A DNA stretch of 64,000 nucleotides from Erythrobacter oryzae (lineage in GTDB: Bacteria > Pseudomonadota > Alphaproteobacteria > Sphingomonadales > Sphingomonadaceae): the NCBI RefSeq assembly GCF_030271515.1, contig NZ_JASCXI010000005.1, positions 186,001 to 250,000 on the forward strand, written 5' to 3'. This document shows, piece after piece, positions 50,920 to 59,682 of the stretch. The notes beneath the pieces were generated by a model. The model had not been told where the DNA came from. It ran no database searches and saw only the letters and a list, made by a program, of their open reading frames with translations. Both the position numbers and the translations under genes were made by a program. Position 1 is the first letter of the stretch; each line of letters begins with the position of its first letter.

Positions 50920-51633
50920 ATGACCAGAATGGAAACCATCGGCTCCGGCCGAAACCTGACCTATGCGCTGCTCGACTCCGTCGGGAAGGCGATCGTGGTG
51001 GGGGCCTATGACGCGCAGCCGTTCCCGACCGAGGCGGATCTCGCCAAGCAATACGAGGTCAGCCGCTCGGTCACGCGCGAGGCGGTGAAGATGCTGACCG
51101 CCAAGGGCCTGCTCGCGGCGCGCCCGCGCAAGGGGACCAGCGTGCAGCCGGCGCGGGCCTGGAACCTGTTCGACCCCGACGTGCTGCGCTGGATGCTCGA
51201 ACGCAAATTCTCGCTCGACCTGCTGCGCCAGTTCAACGAGTTGCGGATTGCGATCGAGCCGATGGCGGCAGGATTGGCGGCCGATGCGGCTGATGCGCAA
51301 GGGATCGCCGCGATCGAGGCGGGCTACCAGCGGATGGTCGCGGCCGAGGCAGGGGACGATGATCCGCTGGAGGCCGACATCGCCTTCCACATCGCCGTGC
51401 TCGAGGCCTCGGCCAACCCCTTCTATGCCCAGTTCCGCGACGTGGTGCAGACCGCGCTCAGGACCTCGATCCGCTTCACCAACCGCTTCAAGGGCCGCAC
51501 CGCCAGCCTGCCGCAGCACCGCGCGGTGCTGACCGCGATCGAGGCGCGCGACGCCGAGGCCGCGCGCGCGGCGATGCGCGCGCTGATCGAGGACGTGATG
51601 GCACTGATCGCGGCGGCCGAGGCGAGCGCCTAG
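50920..51633 (+). CDS. GntR/FadR-type regulator, DgoR-like
   Basis: Regulator of 237 residues. The N-terminal winged helix is FPTEADLAKQYEVSRSVTRE then AVKMLTAKGLLAARPRKGTS; the C-terminal FCD domain contains DLLRQFNELRIAIEPMAAGLA, DIAFHIAVLEASANPFYAQF and RFTNRFKGRTASLPQHRAVL, with the metal or effector His/Asp residues of the family. Its order and the WNLFDPDVLRWMLE segment resemble E. coli DgoR. Likely controls this locus in response to galactonate or a pathway intermediate. It lies 71 bases after the dehydrogenase gene; stops with the convergent ABC operon lie 1 base apart. Confidence 0.88.
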   Translation: MTRMETIGSGRNLTYALLDSVGKAIVVGAYDAQPFPTEADLAKQYEVSRSVTREAVKMLTAKGLLAARPRKGTSVQPARAWNLFDPDVLRWMLERKFSLDLLRQFNELRIAIEPMAAGLAADAADAQGIAAIEAGYQRMVAAEAGDDDPLEADIAFHIAVLEASANPFYAQFRDVVQTALRTSIRFTNRFKGRTASLPQHRAVLTAIEARDAEAARAAMRALIEDVMALIAAAEASA

Positions 51634-51634
51634 A

Positions 51635-52942
51635 TCACATCATCTGCGCGAAGAGCCGGTTCACCCGCCGCTCGGCATCCTTCAATGCCGCATCGACGGG
51701 CTTGGCCCCGGTGATCGCCGCCTCCAGCTCCTCGCCGATCAGGCCCTGCACCGCGCTCTGGCGCTCGACATAGCCGGGTAGCTGCCTGCCCGTGCGAGCG
51801 AGCGCGGCGATGTCGGCGCGGTGGGGGAGGGCGCGGAAGGCGGGGCTCTCGACCACGGGCGCGAAGGCGGGGAGCTGGCCGGTGCGCGACCAGTCGTAGT
51901 TGTAGCGCGCGAGGAAAGCGAGGAAGCGCGCCATCGCCGCGCGCTCGGCGGGCGGGCGCTTGGCGGCGGGGACGACCCAGGCATGGCCGTCGACGAAGGC
52001 GGCCTGATCGCCCCACAGCCGCGGGAAGGGCGCGACGGCGTAGTGCCCGTGGAGGGGCGAGCGCGGGTCCGCCGCCTGCGCCTCGTAGGGCCCGAGCATC
52101 CATGTGCCCACGGGAAAGATCCCGCCCTCGCCCTGCACGAAGGCGGCGGTGGCGGCGGGAAAATCCTGGTTCAAGGTGGTGAGGCCTTCCGCATTGAGCT
52201 GCCGGAAGGTGGTGACGATCTCGCGGGCCTCCGGCGTGTCGAGGCGGATGTGGCGATCATCGGGGAAGATAACCGCGTCCTGCGCCAGCAGGTAAGTGTA
52301 GAGCAGCGCCACGTGGAAATCGGGCGCGCTGACCTGCGCCTGGATCAGATAGGGCTTGCCGGTGCGCTGCCGGAACTGGCGGGCGTGGGCGAGCAATTCC
52401 TGCGGCGAGGACGGCAGCACCGGCCTGCCGCCGCGCATCAGCCCGGCCTCGGCCATCAGGGCGGTGTTGATGTGCCACAGCCGTCCGATCGTGTCCCACG
52501 GCATGGCGTAGAGCTTGCCCTCCTTCTCCACACCCGCACGCGCGGCGGGGGTGAAGGCGGCGGGATCGATCTTGGCCGCGGCGAGCAGCGGTTCGACCGG
52601 CTCGATCAGTCCGGCCCCGGCATAGTCCGAAATCACCGACTGGTGCATCGTCACGAGGTCGGGCGGGTCTCCGGCAGCGATCTGCGCGGCAAGCTGCGGG
52701 TAGCCCGGCCATGCCACGACGTTGACCTTCACGCGGATGTCAGGGTTCTCGGCCTCGAAGCGGTTGATCAGCGTGGTGAGGATGCCGCACTCGGTCTCGG
52801 CCGCGGCGACATCGGTGCTGGTGCCATAGGCCGCGCCGCACTCGCCGAAGAAGCGCTGGACGACGATGGTCGGCCGCTCGTCCACCGGCGCGCAGCCCGC
52901 CAGCAGCAGCGCGAAGCCGAAGGCGAGCGCTCTGCCGATCAT
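51635..52942 (-). CDS. ABC sugar transporter substrate-binding lipoprotein
   Basis: Solute-binding protein of 435 residues in the CUT1 family. Lipoprotein signal MIGRALAFGFALLLAGC, then INRFEAENPDIRVKVNVVAW, AAQIAAGDPPDLVTMHQSVI and the hinge region (LYAMPWDTIGRLWHINTALM), with GGIFPVGTWMLGPYEAQAAD in the second lobe. It captures the imported sugar or oligosaccharide in the periplasm. It is the last gene of the operon, overlapping the permease stop by four bases; the binding protein is more often first. Confidence 0.9.
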   Translation of the reverse strand: MIGRALAFGFALLLAGCAPVDERPTIVVQRFFGECGAAYGTSTDVAAAETECGILTTLINRFEAENPDIRVKVNVVAWPGYPQLAAQIAAGDPPDLVTMHQSVISDYAGAGLIEPVEPLLAAAKIDPAAFTPAARAGVEKEGKLYAMPWDTIGRLWHINTALMAEAGLMRGGRPVLPSSPQELLAHARQFRQRTGKPYLIQAQVSAPDFHVALLYTYLLAQDAVIFPDDRHIRLDTPEAREIVTTFRQLNAEGLTTLNQDFPAATAAFVQGEGGIFPVGTWMLGPYEAQAADPRSPLHGHYAVAPFPRLWGDQAAFVDGHAWVVPAAKRPPAERAAMARFLAFLARYNYDWSRTGQLPAFAPVVESPAFRALPHRADIAALARTGRQLPGYVERQSAVQGLIGEELEAAITGAKPVDAALKDAERRVNRLFAQMM

Positions 52943-53763
52943 CGCACCGCCGTCCCCGCCATCGCGCGCACGATCTGCTTCTGGAACGCGATGTAGACGA
53001 TGAGGATCGGGATCGAGGCGAACACCGCCTGCGCCATCAGGAAGCCGAGGCCGCTGGTCTGCGCATAGTTCATCTGCGCCGAGGCGAGCCCCACGGTAAG
53101 GGTGAAATAGTCGCTCGTCGTCGCCGAGATCAGCGGCCACCAATAGTCGTTCCATGCGGCGAGGAAGGTGAACACGCCCAAGGTCGCCTGCGCCGGCAAG
53201 GTGAGCGGCAGCAGCACCTTCCAGAACAGCGTGAAGCGGCTCGCGCCGTCCAAGAGCGCGGCCTCGTCCAGCTCCCTGGGGATCGCGCGGAAATACTGGG
53301 TCATGAAGAACACCCCGAAGGAGCCGGTGAGGCTCGGCAGGATCAGCCCCGGATAGGTGTTGTGGAGGCCCAGCCACGCGAACAGCTGGTGGCGCGGCAG
53401 GATCACAGCCTGTTCGGGCACGGCGAGCCCCAGCAGCACGATCACGAACAGCGTGCGGCGGAAGGGAAATTCGAGCCGCGCGAAGCCGTATCCCGCAAGG
53501 CTCGACAGCACCAGCACGCCCACCGCCGCGCCGGTCGCGACGACAAGGCTGTTCGCCAGCCATTGCAGCGTCAGCGAGCCCTTGAGGATCGCGGCATAGT
53601 TCTCGAAGGTGTAGGGCCCTGCGAAAGCCGCGCCGCTATCGGCCATCAGCGCGGCGTTGCTCTTGAAGGAGAGGAGCAGCGTCCACGCCATCGGGGCGAG
53701 CATGACAGCCGCGCCCAGCACCAGCAGCACCGTCGCAAGCGGCGAGAGGCGGTGGGCGCTCAT
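52939..53763 (-). CDS. ABC sugar transporter permease, MalG type
   Basis: Inner-membrane permease of 274 residues with six hydrophobic segments. The EAA loop coupling it to the ATPase is IPRELDEAALLDGASRFTLF then WKVLLPLTLPA. The sequence MLAPMAWTLLLSFKSNAALM near the start is typical of the second CUT1 permease. Coupled by four-base overlaps to its MalF-type partner upstream and the binding protein downstream. Confidence 0.93.
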   Translation of the reverse strand: MSAHRLSPLATVLLVLGAAVMLAPMAWTLLLSFKSNAALMADSGAAFAGPYTFENYAAILKGSLTLQWLANSLVVATGAAVGVLVLSSLAGYGFARLEFPFRRTLFVIVLLGLAVPEQAVILPRHQLFAWLGLHNTYPGLILPSLTGSFGVFFMTQYFRAIPRELDEAALLDGASRFTLFWKVLLPLTLPAQATLGVFTFLAAWNDYWWPLISATTSDYFTLTVGLASAQMNYAQTSGLGFLMAQAVFASIPILIVYIAFQKQIVRAMAGTAVR

Positions 53764-54638
53764 GTGCGCTGGCCTTCGTGGCGGGTAACCAGCCAGTATT
53801 GCAGCAGCGTCAGGGCGATGATCATGCCGAACAGCAGCTCGGCGATGGCGGTGGCGTAGCCCAGCTCCCAGCGCCCGAACGAAACCTCGAAGATGTAGAG
53901 CACGATGGTCCGCGAGGCCCCGCCCGGCCCGCCGCCGGTGAGCAACTGCGCCTGCCCGAACAGCTGCAACTGCGCCGCGGTCTGGAGCATCACCACCAGC
54001 AGCAGCGTGCGGCGGATCGCGGGGAGGGTGATGCGCCGCAGCACCGTCCAGCGGCTCGCTCCGTCCAAGGCGGCGGCCTCGTAGATGTCGCCCGGCACTT
54101 GCTGGAGTCCGGCGAGGATCAGCATCACCGGAAAGCCCAGCGACCACCAAAGGGTCGTCACCGCGATGGCGGGGATGACGAGATCCGGATCGGACAGGAA
54201 GGGGATCGGCGCGTGGCCCGCCGCCTCCAGCCCCTCGGCGATCAGCCCCGCGTCGGGCGTCAGGATGAAGCGCCAGATCAGCGTCACGATCGTGACCGAG
54301 AGCACCAGCGAGGAGAAGAACACCCCCCGCAAGATCGCCGCGAACCGTCCGGGCCGGTTCAACGCAAGCGCCAGCAGCAGGGCGATCACCGTCAGCGGCG
54401 GGACGATCAGCAGCGCCAGAAGGATCGTGTTGCCCAGCGCCTGATGCAGCACCGGATCGCCCAGCGCCTGCGTGTAGTTGCCGAGCCCGATCCACGCGCG
54501 CCGTCCGAACAGGTCGGCGCGGTGGAGGCTGATGACGAGGCCCATCGCCAGCGGCACCACCAGAACGGCGGCATAGACCAGCAGGAACGGCCCGACGAAG
54601 GCGTAGCCTGCCCACCGGTCCCGCGCCGCGGCGTTCAC
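53760..54638 (-). CDS. ABC sugar transporter permease, MalF type
   Basis: First permease subunit, 292 residues. It has the family opening AGYAFVGPFLLVYAAVLVVP and LHRADLFGRRAWIGLGNYTQ, and the EAA loop QVPGDIYEAAALDGASRWTV then LRRITLPAI. The start is GTG 54638, overlapping the ATPase stop by four bases (GTGA). It forms the channel with the MalG-type partner. Confidence 0.93.
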   Translation of the reverse strand: MNAAARDRWAGYAFVGPFLLVYAAVLVVPLAMGLVISLHRADLFGRRAWIGLGNYTQALGDPVLHQALGNTILLALLIVPPLTVIALLLALALNRPGRFAAILRGVFFSSLVLSVTIVTLIWRFILTPDAGLIAEGLEAAGHAPIPFLSDPDLVIPAIAVTTLWWSLGFPVMLILAGLQQVPGDIYEAAALDGASRWTVLRRITLPAIRRTLLLVVMLQTAAQLQLFGQAQLLTGGGPGGASRTIVLYIFEVSFGRWELGYATAIAELLFGMIIALTLLQYWLVTRHEGQRT

Positions 54639-55744
54639 GCGCTCGGCTCCGGATGGTGGGCCGCGCCGCCTGCGGTGAAGATGTGCGCGGCGGCGGCGTC
54701 AATCACAAGCGCCGCCGCCTCGCCCGGCCGCAGCGTGCCGAAGCCGGGCTCGAGCGCGACGATCTCCGCCCCGTCGGCGAGGCGCGCATAGAGGAAGGTG
54801 CGGTCGCCCAGCCGCTCGACCAGCTCGACCTCGGCCGCGAGCCCCTCCTCGCCCGGCGCGGCGAGGCGCACGTGCTCTGGCCGCAGCCCGACATCCACTT
54901 CGGTCCCGGCCACCAGCCCGCCCGCAGGCACGTCGGTGGCCAGCACCGCGCCTCCGGCGAGCCGCACCCGCACCCGCCCGGCCTCCTCGCCCGCGACGAC
55001 GCCCGGCAGCATCGCCATCGGCGGCGAGCCGACGAAACGCGCGACGAAGGCATTGGCGGGGCGCGTATAGACCTCGGCCGGGGTGCCGACCTGCTGGATG
55101 CAGCAATCGTCGAGGATCACGATCCGGTCGGCGAGGGTCATCGCCTCGGCCTGATCGTGCGTCACCATGATCAGCGCCGCATCGACGCGGGTTCGCAGCT
55201 GCGCCAGTTCCACCCGCGTGCGCCCGCGCAGCGCGGCATCAAGGTTGGACAAGGGCTCGTCGAGCAGGAACAGCCGCGGCTGCTTGACGATCGCGCGCCC
55301 GATCGCGACCCGCTGGCGCTGCCCGCCCGACATCTGTCCCGGCTTCTTGTCGAGCTGCGCGCCGATCTCGAGGATGTCCGCCGCCTGCGCGATCCGCCGC
55401 GCGATCTCGTCTTTCGCCACGCCCGCGTTGCGCAGCCCGAAGGCCATGTTCTCGCGCACGGTCATGTGCGGGTAGAGCGCATAGTGCTGGAACACCATCG
55501 CGATCCCGCGCGCGCCGGGCGGGCGGGTGTCGATCCGCTCGCCGTCGAGCCACACCTCGCCGCTGTCCGCGGTCTCCAGCCCGGCGATGATCCGCAGCAA
55601 GGTCGACTTGCCGCTGCCCGAGGGGCCGAGGAAGGCGATGAATTCGCGCGGGGCAATGCGCAGCGACACGCGCTCCAGCACCGGCACGTCCCCAAAGGAC
55701 TTCGAGACGTCGATCAGCGCGAGACCGGACAAGGGCACCCTCAT
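54635..55744 (-). CDS. ugpC: ABC sugar transporter ATP-binding protein, UgpC/MalK type
   Basis: Cytoplasmic ATPase of 369 residues energising the importer. Walker A FLGPSGSGKSTLLRI, Q-loop VFQHYALYPHMTV, ABC signature MSGGQRQRVAIGRA, Walker B LFLLDEPLSNLDA, switch His in MVTHDQAEAM, then the C-terminal TOBE regulatory domain with DVGLRPEHVRL. It is the first gene of the operon; its ATG overlaps the palindrome TCATTTATATGA, so a bound regulator would block the start directly. The presence of its own ATPase shows that the importer does not rely on a shared one. Confidence 0.94.
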   Translation of the reverse strand: MRVPLSGLALIDVSKSFGDVPVLERVSLRIAPREFIAFLGPSGSGKSTLLRIIAGLETADSGEVWLDGERIDTRPPGARGIAMVFQHYALYPHMTVRENMAFGLRNAGVAKDEIARRIAQAADILEIGAQLDKKPGQMSGGQRQRVAIGRAIVKQPRLFLLDEPLSNLDAALRGRTRVELAQLRTRVDAALIMVTHDQAEAMTLADRIVILDDCCIQQVGTPAEVYTRPANAFVARFVGSPPMAMLPGVVAGEEAGRVRVRLAGGAVLATDVPAGGLVAGTEVDVGLRPEHVRLAAPGEEGLAAEVELVERLGDRTFLYARLADGAEIVALEPGFGTLRPGEAAALVIDAAAAHIFTAGGAAHHPEPSA

Positions 55745-55752
55745 TTATATGA
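55741..55752. promoter_or_regulatory. AT-rich palindrome over the ABC operon start
   Basis: TCATTTATATGA, identical to 43258-43269 upstream of galM. It covers the start codon of the ATP-binding gene (ATG at 55742-55744 on the minus strand) and extends as ATTTATATGATTTAT to 55757. A bound repressor there would obstruct transcription or translation initiation. Confidence 0.65.
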
Positions 55753-55831
55753 TTTATCGCACTCTGAGCGATATTCGCGCACAGGTCAACGTGAGCGCGC
55801 GAAAGCGCTTGCCATCACCGCTACTCAATTT

Positions 55832-55847
55832 ATCTTACAAATAAGAT
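55832..55847. promoter_or_regulatory. AT-rich palindrome upstream of the second GH43 gene
   Basis: ATCTTA-CAAA-TAAGAT, a perfect inverted repeat, with TCTTA-N4-TAAGA shared with the dgoD-dgoK operator. It lies 52 bases upstream of the glycosidase start and 88 bases upstream of the ABC operon start, in the divergent promoter. Confidence 0.65.
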
Positions 55848-55898
55848 TTAGCCGCCGAGTCAGCACCCGGCGCGAACTGCCGTGACGGGAGAGAACCG

Positions 55899-57326
55899 AT
55901 GCTCGACAACGCCGCCGCCGCTACCGCCGCCGACCCCGTGCCGCTGACCTTTACGGTCGAGCCGCAGGCCGAGGGCATCGCCACGCGCTTCACCGTGACG
56001 CTGGGCGACAAGACCCACAGCTACCGCATCCCCACCGGCCAGCATAACCACTACGCGGTATTCTTCAGCGAGCTCGCCCGCGATTTCGGCACCCGCGCAC
56101 AGGGCGGGCACAAGCCCGTTCCCATCGATGGCCCGGAACCAGACTGGCGCCCGCTGATCCTCGACAACCTAAGCCCCCGCACGACCGCGGGCTACGGCGA
56201 TCCGGCGGTGCTCAAGACCGAGGAGGGCTACTGGCTGGTCGCCACTTCCAACGACGCGCTCGATGCCTTCCCGATCCTGCACTCGCACGATCTCGAAAGC
56301 TGGAGCCATCAGGGCTTCGTCTTCCCCGAGGGCGAGGCGCCCGAATGGACCGCGCATGGCCGCTCTATCGGCGATTACTGGGCGCCCGAAATGGCCAGAG
56401 TGGGCGACGAATACTGGCTGGTCTACACCGCCCGCCAGCGCTCCAATGCGTTGGCGATAGGCCTCGCCAAGGCGCCGCACCCGACGGGGCCGTGGACCGA
56501 TCTTGGGGCTCCGCTGGTGGCGGGTTTCTCGATCAACACCACCAATTTCCCCGACGATCCCACCCAGCCGATGCTGAGCGGCGGGGTGATCGACAGCCAC
56601 ATCTTCATCGACGCCAATGGCGATCGCTACCTGTTCTGGAAGCGCGACACCAACGGCGTCTGGCCGCGCCCGCTCGCCGGGCTGCTGCGCCGCCGCCCAG
56701 ACCTCGTCGATCGCCTGTTCACCGACGAGGCCGACCGTCTCACCGCGCGCTTCGCCGCCGCGGTCCAGCCCTGGGCCAACACCCGCCGCCCGATGGAGCG
56801 CTTCTTCCTCATGCAGCCGATGATCGAAGCGGTGCTCGACAACTGGGAGCAGGTGAAGCGCGTGCTGTCGGAAGTCGACGAGGCCGCCTTCATTGTCGAC
56901 GCCATGAGCACCCCGATCCACGCCCAGCGCATGGACGAGGAAGGCAATCTCGTGGGCACCGACACCATCGTGCTGACCAACGATCAGGAATGGGAAGGCC
57001 ACCTGATCGAGGGCCCGTGGGTGACGCGGCAGGAGGGGCGCTACTGGATGTTCTATGCCGGCAACGACTTCGGCACGCCCGCCTACGGCATCGGCGTCGC
57101 GGTCGCCGATCATCCGCTCGGGCCCTATGTGAAGCAGGAGGGGCCGCTGCTGAAGTCGGTCAAGACCTGGTGGGCCCCCGGCCACGCCTCGGTGGCGCCG
57201 GGGCTCGACGACCGGCCCCAGCTGTTCTTCCACGCCTTCTTCCCCGGCACCGGCGGCTACAACTGCTTCCGCGCGCTGCTGACGACGAAGCTCGAATTCT
57301 CGAAGGACAAGGTCACGCTGACCTGA
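55899..57326 (+). CDS. GH43-like glycoside hydrolase, probably cytoplasmic
   Basis: 475-residue beta-propeller glycosidase of the GH43 type without a signal peptide. Catalytic acids fit: Asp in [14 protein letters not shown], Asp in [15 protein letters not shown] and Glu in [16 protein letters not shown]. An insert of about 100 residues ([20 protein letters not shown] onwards) between the second and third motifs is helical and unlike most GH43 proteins. The N-terminal 90 residues ([20 protein letters not shown]) form an extra beta domain. Being intracellular, it would cut oligosaccharides brought in by the ABC importer. Divergent from the transporter, with two operators between. Confidence 0.83.
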   Translation: MLDNAAAATAADPVPLTFTVEPQAEGIATRFTVTLGDKTHSYRIPTGQHNHYAVFFSELARDFGTRAQGGHKPVPIDGPEPDWRPLILDNLSPRTTAGYGDPAVLKTEEGYWLVATSNDALDAFPILHSHDLESWSHQGFVFPEGEAPEWTAHGRSIGDYWAPEMARVGDEYWLVYTARQRSNALAIGLAKAPHPTGPWTDLGAPLVAGFSINTTNFPDDPTQPMLSGGVIDSHIFIDANGDRYLFWKRDTNGVWPRPLAGLLRRRPDLVDRLFTDEADRLTARFAAAVQPWANTRRPMERFFLMQPMIEAVLDNWEQVKRVLSEVDEAAFIVDAMSTPIHAQRMDEEGNLVGTDTIVLTNDQEWEGHLIEGPWVTRQEGRYWMFYAGNDFGTPAYGIGVAVADHPLGPYVKQEGPLLKSVKTWWAPGHASVAPGLDDRPQLFFHAFFPGTGGYNCFRALLTTKLEFSKDKVTLT

Positions 57327-57339
57327 GCGCGACCCCGCC

Positions 57340-59331
57340 TCAGATATTGATGCTGGTCGGGATCAGGCTCGGCTGGAGATAGGGGTAGGGGCGCAGGCGG
57401 TTCGCGTTGCGCGCGGCGATCCGAGCGTCGATGCTGGCGAGCTGCGCCTGGAACTGCGGCAGCGGGCCCTCCGGCGCGGTCACCCGCGGATCGGCGAACC
57501 ACGGCGCATAGGGCGCATTGGTGCTGCGATAGTCGCCGAGCGGGCGGTAATGCAGCGAGCCGAGCAGTTCGAGCACGTTCAACTGCTCGAGCGCGAGCGC
57601 CATCGGCGGCATCATCGCCAGCCACCCGGCCTTGTCCTGCCCGCCCTGCGCGGCGGGCGCGCTCTGCCAGCCTGCCCCAGTGACGGCGGGGGCGAAGGCC
57701 ATGATGTCCTTCTGCGGGAAGTTGACCGCCGCGTGCTGCGCGCTCGCGGTGAAGATGATCATGGTGCAGGCATCGACCAGCGCCTTCACGCTGTCCACCG
57801 GCCCGAAGCCCTTGATCTTGGCCTCGCCCGACACGCAGGCGGCCCATGCGGCCAGCTCGGTATCGGCCAGCACGTCGGCATCGCTCGCATAATAGAGCCC
57901 GATATAGCCGCGCACCCAGCTATGGATCGCCTCCCACACCAAGAGGCCGTCGTCGCGATAGGGGAAATCTGCCAGCGCCGAGCCCGGCCCCACCCCGCGC
58001 GCGGCGAGATCGTGGGGGAGCATCTTGGCGGTGAAATCGAAATCGAGCCGTGCGGCGGCTGCCAGTTCCTGCGTCGACTGGATCGTGCCGGCGAAGATGT
58101 GGTCGATCGGGCCGTTGTCGGCGATCAGCGAGATCGCGGCGATGTCGTTGATGAACAGCGTGCCTTCGAAATGCGGCACCAGCAGCGCCCAGACGGGGTG
58201 CACCGTGGCGAGGTGGCGATGGGTCGCCATCGCCACGCCCTCGATCACGAGGTGGGTGCGCGCGAGGTGGGCGACGAGTTCGTGGTAGTTGCCGTCGGCG
58301 ACCTGCACGATGAACTTCGCCATCTCCCAGCCCCACAGGTCGCCCGCCACCGGCGAGGGGGTGAAGATCGGCCATTGCTCGGGATCCTGCCCGCACTGGA
58401 TCGCCACCGGCACGAGGCTCGAACCCCCCGGCGGCACAGCGAACAGCGCGAGCGGCTGGAAGGCATATTTGGCGAGCCCGCCCCAGCTGCCGTCCTCGAG
58501 CGCGGCGAGCACGGCATAGTCGAGCAGGAACAGCCGCCCCTCGGCGAGTGCGGCGGCAAGCGTGTCGCCGTTCACGACCGCAGCATATTGGGTGGGCGTG
58601 AGCGGGAAGTTGGCGGGCAGCGTGTCGCCGACCGCCGCGATCAGCATCGCGTTCGGCCCCTGCACCCGCAGCGCGGCGAACTCGCCGTCGTCCTGAAAAT
58701 TCCATGCGATCCCTGGCAGCGGCAGGGTGTCGAACAGCGCGCGATAGGCGTCGAGACCGGCGGGCAGGCTGCTGCCGAGGCCGTGGGCGTCATCGACCTT
58801 CATCAACTCGTCGAGCCGGTCCTTGTGCGCCTGGAGCGCGGCGATGCGGGTGTCGTACTCTGCCCGCGCGACCGCCGCCTCGAGATCGTGGACCAGATGG
58901 CCGAGGAAGCTTTCATGCACCGCCGCAGCGACATGCGCCGGGTTGACGAGCGCCGCGGTCGAGGCCTCGATCGCGTCGCACTCGGCCAGCAGGGCCTCGA
59001 ACTTCGCGCGCGGGGAATCGAGCTCGCCGCGGTCGACCCCGCCCAGCTTCACCGCGAGCGCATTGCGCACGATTCTGAGGCTGATGCCGATCAACAGGCC
59101 CCACCATTGCAGCGTCGGCAGGTTGTCGGGCGGCACCGATTTCGCCAGCGGCACGCCGGGGAGCGACGCCACCTCGTCGTCCCAGAGATAGGCCTGCTGG
59201 CTCGCCGCGAGCTGCGCGGCGCGGGCGGCCTGCTCAGCCGGGGTGTCGTTCTGCGGCAGCGTGGGCGCGGCCGGCGGGACGGGGGCGCACAGGGTTTCGG
59301 CATGCGGGACGACAGGCGACTGAAAGCTCAT
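57340..59331 (-). CDS. Lipoxygenase
   Basis: Non-haem iron dioxygenase that would add oxygen to polyunsaturated fatty acids, giving hydroperoxides. The 663-residue protein carries all five iron ligands of the family: His-x4-His in ELVAHLARTHLVIEG (near residue 355), His and Asn in ASAQHAAVNFPQ (near 532-536) and the C-terminal Ile (TSINI, last residue). Other hallmarks are PFRDDGL-like PYRDDGLLVWEAIHSWVRGY and AWAACVSGEAKIKGFG. No signal peptide is evident. ATG 59331 is preferred. Lipoxygenases are rare in bacteria. It converges on the GH43-like gene (13 bases) and is the only lipid-related gene here. Confidence 0.9.
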   Translation of the reverse strand: MSFQSPVVPHAETLCAPVPPAAPTLPQNDTPAEQAARAAQLAASQQAYLWDDEVASLPGVPLAKSVPPDNLPTLQWWGLLIGISLRIVRNALAVKLGGVDRGELDSPRAKFEALLAECDAIEASTAALVNPAHVAAAVHESFLGHLVHDLEAAVARAEYDTRIAALQAHKDRLDELMKVDDAHGLGSSLPAGLDAYRALFDTLPLPGIAWNFQDDGEFAALRVQGPNAMLIAAVGDTLPANFPLTPTQYAAVVNGDTLAAALAEGRLFLLDYAVLAALEDGSWGGLAKYAFQPLALFAVPPGGSSLVPVAIQCGQDPEQWPIFTPSPVAGDLWGWEMAKFIVQVADGNYHELVAHLARTHLVIEGVAMATHRHLATVHPVWALLVPHFEGTLFINDIAAISLIADNGPIDHIFAGTIQSTQELAAAARLDFDFTAKMLPHDLAARGVGPGSALADFPYRDDGLLVWEAIHSWVRGYIGLYYASDADVLADTELAAWAACVSGEAKIKGFGPVDSVKALVDACTMIIFTASAQHAAVNFPQKDIMAFAPAVTGAGWQSAPAAQGGQDKAGWLAMMPPMALALEQLNVLELLGSLHYRPLGDYRSTNAPYAPWFADPRVTAPEGPLPQFQAQLASIDARIAARNANRLRPYPYLQPSLIPTSINI

Positions 59332-59682
59332 GAAGGCGCTCCTCGGATCAGACCGGGGGACGTAGCGCATGAGCGGTTAACACTCTGTCAGCCGTGTTCG
59401 GGGCCGGAGGCGGGCGCCCCTTGCAAAGCGGTCGGAACCGCTTTGGCCAGCCCCTTCGTCGATAAAGTCTTGCGCTTCGTCGGCTCGCTTGCCCGATGCC
59501 TTCCCGGCTTGCTAGTCACACCGGACCGCTGGCACGGGGAACAGCAAAGGGCGAAAACCGGATCCGGGCGATCCGGGCATACGCACAATGCCTGACCGCA
59601 GACCTCCGTGCCACAGATCGGCAGGCGGATTTTTCTTCGGATTCCCCGAAGGATATGACCGGCCCACCTGGGGAGCATACAA
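59332..59682. other. Divergent intergenic region with inverted repeat
   Basis: 351 bases between the lipoxygenase and the tldD-type gene without a credible frame. It contains a perfect 9-base inverted repeat CAAAGCGGT-cgga-ACCGCTTTG (59424-59445), roughly 90 bases upstream of the lipoxygenase start, a possible operator. The rest carries the promoter of the tldD operon, which I could not place. Confidence 0.5.
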
